From assembly GCA_025965715.1 (NCBI GenBank), contig JAOPWJ010000159.1:1-33193 (forward strand): a stretch of 33,193 nt of DNA, read 5' to 3'. Position numbers and translations under genes: made by a program. The stretch is from Blastococcus sp. (lineage in GTDB: Bacteria > Actinomycetota > Actinomycetes > Mycobacteriales > Geodermatophilaceae). The notes under the pieces were generated by a model. The model was not told the origin of the DNA. It saw nothing but the letters and a program-made list of their open reading frames with translations, and searched no databases. How positions within the stretch are numbered: position 1 is the first letter of the stretch; every line of letters begins with the position of its first letter. Below are positions 21,199-33,193 of this stretch, in pieces.

Positions 21199-22080
21199 TC
21201 AGAAGATCGTGGCGAGGGCCCCGGGCGCGATGTCGACGGCGACCGGGGTGTCCGCGTCCAGCTCCATCAGCTCACCGTCCAACTGCAGGGGCATGGGCGC
21301 GAGAGTCGTGAAACCGTAGTGGGTAGCCGACGGTTGCGGGCCGAGGCCACGGGTGACCGCCCGCACCGCGGTCCCCAGAACCCGGAGCTTGCCGGTACGG
21401 CGCTGGGTGATCACCTCGAAGCGGCCGTCGTCCGGACGACCGTCTTCGCTCAGGCTCGCGTACTTGGCCATCTCGCCGATGTTGGCGAAGACGAGGCTGT
21501 CGATACTGCGCCGCCGCCCGTCCTCCAGCCTGATGGGAAAGGGGCGGAAACGCGAGAACGCCCGCACTGTCGCCAGGATCTCCTTCCACGAGCCCTTGCC
21601 GCCCTTCTCCAGGTCGACGGCGACGACGGGGGTCAGACCGAGGCCGATGTAGGAGTGCGCGTACCGGATCCGGGCCGCGGGCTCCGTGCCGACGGTCAGC
21701 CGGAGCAGGTCGATCCGGCGGACGTCGCCGGCCACGATCGCGTCGACCAGCGGCCGTTCGCGGGTGACCCTGCGGTGGTCGTTAGCGTTCCCGGCGGCAC
21801 GCACCGCGCAGACGGCCCGGTCGTTGCCCGACTGCATGACCCCGTCGACGACCTCGTTGTAGCCGCCGTCCCCGCTCACCGAGACGAGCAGGGGGCGGCC
21901 TGTGGCGGCGGCGTCCCGGGCCAGTTCCCGGGCGTGCCCTGCGTGCTGGGTGGGGCTGAGCTCCAGCGGCACCGCGGGCAGCCGGTGCGCCAACTCGTTG
22001 CGGAGTTGCTCGGCCGATCGGGGTGCGTCGCCGGTGCTCTGCGGATTGAAGATGATCACGATCCGATCGAACGGGTCCAT
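21199..22080 (-). CDS. diacylglycerol/lipid kinase family protein
   Basis: IVIIFNPQSTGDA...SVSGDGGYNEVVDGVM (variant of GGDGT-N-E), C-terminal LDGELMELD. Confidence 0.85.
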   Translation of the reverse strand: MDPFDRIVIIFNPQSTGDAPRSAEQLRNELAHRLPAVPLELSPTQHAGHARELARDAAATGRPLLVSVSGDGGYNEVVDGVMQSGNDRAVCAVRAAGNANDHRRVTRERPLVDAIVAGDVRRIDLLRLTVGTEPAARIRYAHSYIGLGLTPVVAVDLEKGGKGSWKEILATVRAFSRFRPFPIRLEDGRRRSIDSLVFANIGEMAKYASLSEDGRPDDGRFEVITQRRTGKLRVLGTAVRAVTRGLGPQPSATHYGFTTLAPMPLQLDGELMELDADTPVAVDIAPGALATIF

Positions 22081-22195
22081 GCGCCGTCTCTTGCCCCATC
22101 TCCCGCCGGCGCACGCGGCCGGTGAGGGGCCTTCCCTCGGGGCCGACGAGACCCACCGGGCGACATCGGGCCGACGATGCCGCGGTAATGAGCCA

Positions 22196-23287
<1,092 letters not shown>

Positions 23288-23291
<4 letters not shown>

Positions 23292-24439
23292 CCGTCACCG
23301 CACCCAAGGGGTTCTCCGCCGCCGGTGTCGCGGCCGGCCTCAAGTCCAGCGGTGACCTCGACGTGGCCGTCGTGCTCAACCACGGTCCGGACGACGCCGC
23401 CGCGGCCGTCTTCACCACCAACCGCTTTCCGGCCGCGCCGGTGCTGTGGAGCCGCCAGGTGCTGGCCGGTGACCGTGCTCGGGCGGTCGTCCTCAACTCC
23501 GGGGGCGCGAACGCCTGCACCGGGCCGGAGGGGTTCGGCGACACCCACGCCACCGCCGAGCACGCCGCCGCCGCCATGGAGATCGGCGCCATCGACATCG
23601 CGGTGGCCTCCACCGGCCTGATCGGCGTCCGGCTGCCCATGGACAAGCTCACCGCCGGCATCACGGCCGCGGTGGCGGCGCTCAGTCAGGACGGCGGCCC
23701 CGACGCCGCCCGCGCGATCATGACCACCGACTCGGTGCCCAAGACGACCGTTCAGCAGCGGGACGGCTGGTGCATCGGCGGCATGGCGAAGGGCGCCGGC
23801 ATGCTCGCCCCGAGCCTGGCGACGATGCTCGTCGTCCTCACGACCGACGCCGTCGTGCCCACCGACGTGCTCGGCGCCGCGTTGAAACAGGCAACGGCCG
23901 TCAGCTTCGAGCGGGTCGACTCCGACGGCTGCCTGTCGACCAACGACACGGTGATCGTCCTGTCCAGCGGCGCCAGCGGGGTCTCACCGAGCGCCGAGGC
24001 GTTCACCGAGGCGCTCACCGCGGCCGCCACCGACCTGGCCATGCAACTGCTGGCCGACGCGGAGGGCTCGACCAAGGACATCGCGATCACCGTCCGCAAC
24101 GCCGCCAGCGTCGCGGACGCCCTGACCGCCGGCCGGGCCTGTGCCCGGAACAACCTCCTGAAGACGGCGCTGTTCGGCAGCGACCCCAACTGGGGCCGGG
24201 TCCTTGCCGCGATCGGCACCACGGACGCCGCGTTCGAGGCCGACCAGGTCGACGTCACCATCAACGGGGTCACCGTCTGCCGGGGCGGCTCGATCGGCGA
24301 CCCCCGCGAGGGCGTCGACCTCACCGGTCGCGAGATCACCATCGACGTCGACCTGAACGCCGGTAGCGAGCAGGCGACGATCTGGACGAACGACCTGTCC
24401 GTCGCTTACGTGCACGAGAATTCGGCGTACTCCACATGA
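23288..24439 (+). CDS. argJ: bifunctional glutamate N-acetyltransferase / amino-acid N-acetyltransferase
   Basis: [21 protein letters not shown] autoprocessing site, [33 protein letters not shown] start. Confidence 0.97.
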
Positions 24440-24489
24440 GCACCGCCCAGGACCCGGCGCCCATGAGCACCGCCCAGGATCCGACCCCG
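24436..24489 (+). repeat. 27-bp imperfect tandem duplication at the argB start
   Basis: ATGAGCACCGCCCAGGACCCGGCGCCC followed by ATGAGCACCGCCCAGGATCCGACCCCG. Confidence 0.9.
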
Positions 24490-25454
24490 CCGGACGTCGC
24501 CGTCGACGAGATGCCGCCGCGCAGGAAGGTCGGCACCAGTCGGGTCATGCGCACGCACGACCCGGAGGGCGACGCGGCGAAGGTCGCCGTCCTCACCGGC
24601 GCCCTGCCGTGGCTGCGCGAGTTCCACGGCAACGTCGTCGTGGTGAAGTACGGCGGCCACGCCATGGTCGACGACGAGTGCCGCCGCGCCTTCGCCGAGG
24701 ACATGGTGTTCCTGCGGACCTGCGGCATCCTTCCGGTCGTCGTGCACGGGGGCGGTCCGCAGGTCAGCGCCATGCTGTCGCGGCTGGGCATCCCCACCGA
24801 GTTCCGGGGCGGCCTGCGGGTCACCACCGAGCAGACGATCGGTGTCGTCCGCATGGTTCTGGTCGGCCAGGTCGGGCCGGAGGTCGTCGGCCTGATCAAC
24901 GAGCACGGCGGCCGCGCCGTCGGACTCTCCGGTGAGGACGGCGGACTGTTCACCGCCGCCCGCACCCACGCGCTGGTGGACGGCAAGCCGGTCGACGTGG
25001 GCCTGGTCGGTGACGTCGTCGCCGTCGACCCGTCGCCGGTGACCGCGCTCCTGGAGGCCGGGCACATCCCGGTGATCTCCACCGTCGGTCCCGACGCGGA
25101 CGGTCAGCTGCACAACCTCAACGCCGACACCGCCGCCGCGGCGCTGGCCGTCGCGCTCGGTGCGGTGAAGCTCGTCGTCCTCACCGACGTCGAAGGTCTC
25201 TACGCCGACTGGCCCGACCGCGACTCCCTGGTCGAGCAGATCGACGCCCGTGAGCTGGCTGGGATCCTGCCCACGCTGGACTCCGGGATGGTGCCGAAGA
25301 TGGCCGCCTGCCTGCGGGCGGTGCAGGGCGGGGTGACGCGCGCGACCGTGGTCGACGGGCGCCTCCCGCATGCCTTGCTGCTGGAGATGTTCACCACCGA
25401 AGGCACCGGGACGATGGTCGTCCCGGCCGACAAGAAAGAGGAGGGCACAGCACC

Positions 25455-25458
<4 letters not shown>
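24436..25458 (+). CDS. argB: acetylglutamate kinase
   Basis: [42 protein letters not shown]; first ATG overlaps argJ stop, second in-frame ATG at 24463. Confidence 0.97.
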
Positions 25459-31493
<6,035 letters not shown>

Positions 31494-31497
<4 letters not shown>

Positions 31498-32783
31498 CGG
31501 AAGACGTGATCGACGAGCTGCACCGCCGCGGCCTGATCGCCCAGAGCACCGACGAGGCCGCGCTGCGCGGGCACCTCGCGGAGGGGCCGGTCACCTACTA
31601 CTGCGGTTTCGACCCGACCGCACCCAGCCTGCACGTCGGCAGTCTCCTGCAGTTCATGGTGCTGCGGGCGCTGCAGCGAGGGGGTCACCAGCCCGTCGTG
31701 CTGGTCGGTGGGGCCACCGGGCTGATCGGTGATCCGCGGCCGACGGCGGAGCGCCAGCTCAACGACCCGGCGACCGTTGCCGCGTGGGTCGACAGCATCC
31801 GCCGCCAGGTGGCGCCATTCCTCGAGTTGCCGGCCGAGGCGGACGGTCTGAAGGGGCCGGTCTACGTCGACAACCTCGACTGGACGGCGCCGCTGAGCGC
31901 GATCGACTTCCTGCGCGATCTGGGCAAGCACTTCCGGGTCAGCCGGATGCTGGCCAAGGAGGCGGTATCGGCGCGGCTGAATTCCGAGGCCGGCATCAGC
32001 TACACCGAGTTCAGCTACCAGATTCTGCAGGCCAACGACTTCCGGGAGCTCTTCCGCCGCAACGGGGTGACGCTGCAGACCGGCGGCTCGGACCAGTGGG
32101 GCAACCTCACCGCGGGCATCGACCTTGTCCGGCGTACCGAGGGCGCGTCCGTGCACGCGCTGTCGACGCCGCTGGTCACCAAGGCCGACGGCACCAAGTT
32201 CGGCAAGTCGGAGTCCGGCACGGTCTGGCTGGACCCGTCACTGACCTCGCCGTATGCGTTCTTCCAGTTCTGGCTCAACGCCGGGGACGCCGACGCGCGT
32301 ACCTGGCTGCCGCTGTTCTCGGAACGGCCGGCCGAGGAACTCGAGGCGCTGATCGCCGAGAGCATCGAGCGGCCCGCGGCCCGGACGGCGCAGCGAGTCC
32401 TCGCCGAGGACCTCACGCTGCTCGTCCACGGGCCCGAGGAACTCCGCCAGGCCGAGGCTGCCGGACGCGCCCTGTTCGGCCGTGACGAACTCGGCGCCCT
32501 GGGGGCCGACGTCCTGGGTGCCGCGCTCAGGGAGGCCGGCAGCGTCTCCGTGGACGGCGACGTCCCGACGATCGCCCAGCTGCTGCAGCTCACCGGGCTC
32601 GCGGGCAGTCTGTCCGAGGCGCGACGCACGGTGAAGGAAGGCGGCGCGTACCTCAACAACGAGCGGGTCACCGATGCCGACGCCGTGCCAGCCGGCGACG
32701 CATGGCTGCCCGGCGGGTGGCTGGTGCTGCGACGGGGCAAGCGGGCAGTGGCGGGCGTCCTGCGGGTGGGACCCACGGCCTGA
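31494..32783 (+). CDS. tyrS: tyrosyl-tRNA synthetase
   Basis: YYCGFDPTAPSLHVGSLLQFMVLRALQRGGH, KFGKSESGTVWLDP, C-terminal S4-like domain; GTG start in GTGA overlap. Confidence 0.97.
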
Positions 32784-32861
32784 CCAGCGCGACCTCCTGG
32801 GGTGTGTCGGGCACGTGTCGAAGGCGTGCCGCACGGGTGTCGCGGGTCACGCACCAACGGT

Positions 32862-32890
32862 TTGACACCGCCCCCGGACGGCCGTAACTT
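32862..32890 (+). promoter_or_regulatory. rRNA operon promoter
   Basis: -35 TTGACA (32862-32867), 17-nt spacer, -10 TAACTT (32885-32890), about 280 nt upstream of 16S. Confidence 0.7.
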
Positions 32891-33006
32891 TCTCTTTGCG
32901 CCGCGCGAGACCCCGTCTGGGGCCCGGCGGGAAGATCCTGCGGGACCTGACCGTTGTGCGGCGTACAACGAGAGATCGCCTCAGACGAGGGCCTTCACGG
33001 GCCGGG

Positions 33007-33165
33007 TTCTGGGCGCGTCCGCTCCTTGAGAACTCAACAGCGTGCCGAAAGTCAGTGCCAAGTAACAAATCCCCCTTGGCCTGGTCCTTTGTGGATTGGG
33101 TCATTGGGTTCCTTTGGTTGATTGAACGAGAGTGCCAACTCTCGGTCTCAGCTGCGATCAAATCA
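33007..33165 (+). promoter_or_regulatory. rrn leader with antitermination/processing signals
   Basis: TTGAGAACTCAAcagcgtg palindromic leader motif, GCCAAG/CTTGGC pairing and CGAGAGT-gcca-ACTCTCG hairpin (33127-33144) before 16S. Confidence 0.6.
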
Positions 33166-33193
33166 TCTACGGAGAGTTTGATCCTGGCTCAGG
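33166..33193 (+). rRNA. rrs: 16S ribosomal RNA, 5' end only (start approximate)
   Basis: tacggagagtttgatcctggctcagg, canonical 16S 5' sequence, truncated by window edge. Confidence 0.95.

Noticed and set aside
24436-24489. argB N-terminal repeat as an assembly error
   Set aside because: The two 27-bp units differ at several positions, which argues against a simple read or assembly duplication, so it is kept as a finding.

Overview
High-GC actinobacterial chromosome segment. Gene content and style suggest a Geodermatophilaceae-like organism, but that is an inference. The window is mostly housekeeping: (i) a left accessory part with GNAT, secreted protein, XRE-cupin regulator divergent from a thioredoxin-reductase-like flavoprotein, methyltransferase, HemD-wHTH fusion, SpoIIE phosphatase with GAF-ANTAR protein, small P-loop kinase and MBL hydrolase; (ii) infC-rpmI-rplT-SpoU methylase; (iii) TetR, DMT transporter, pheS-pheT, SDR, diacylglycerol kinase-like; (iv) an argCJBDFRGH-mpg-tyrS run; (v) an rrn promoter/leader and the first bases of 16S rRNA at the right edge. 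I see no convincing new multi-gene defence, mobile or biosynthetic system. The points most worth checking are a decayed nasA-type nitrate reductase fragment (about 1136-1590), a 10-codon mini-ORF that joins argC and argJ by 4-nt overlaps at both ends, a tandemly duplicated argB start region, a structured infC leader with a probable AUC start codon, a small family of palindromic elements placed directly after stop codons, and candidate operators upstream of argC and of the XRE/flavoprotein pair. All calls are by eye; no database search was run.
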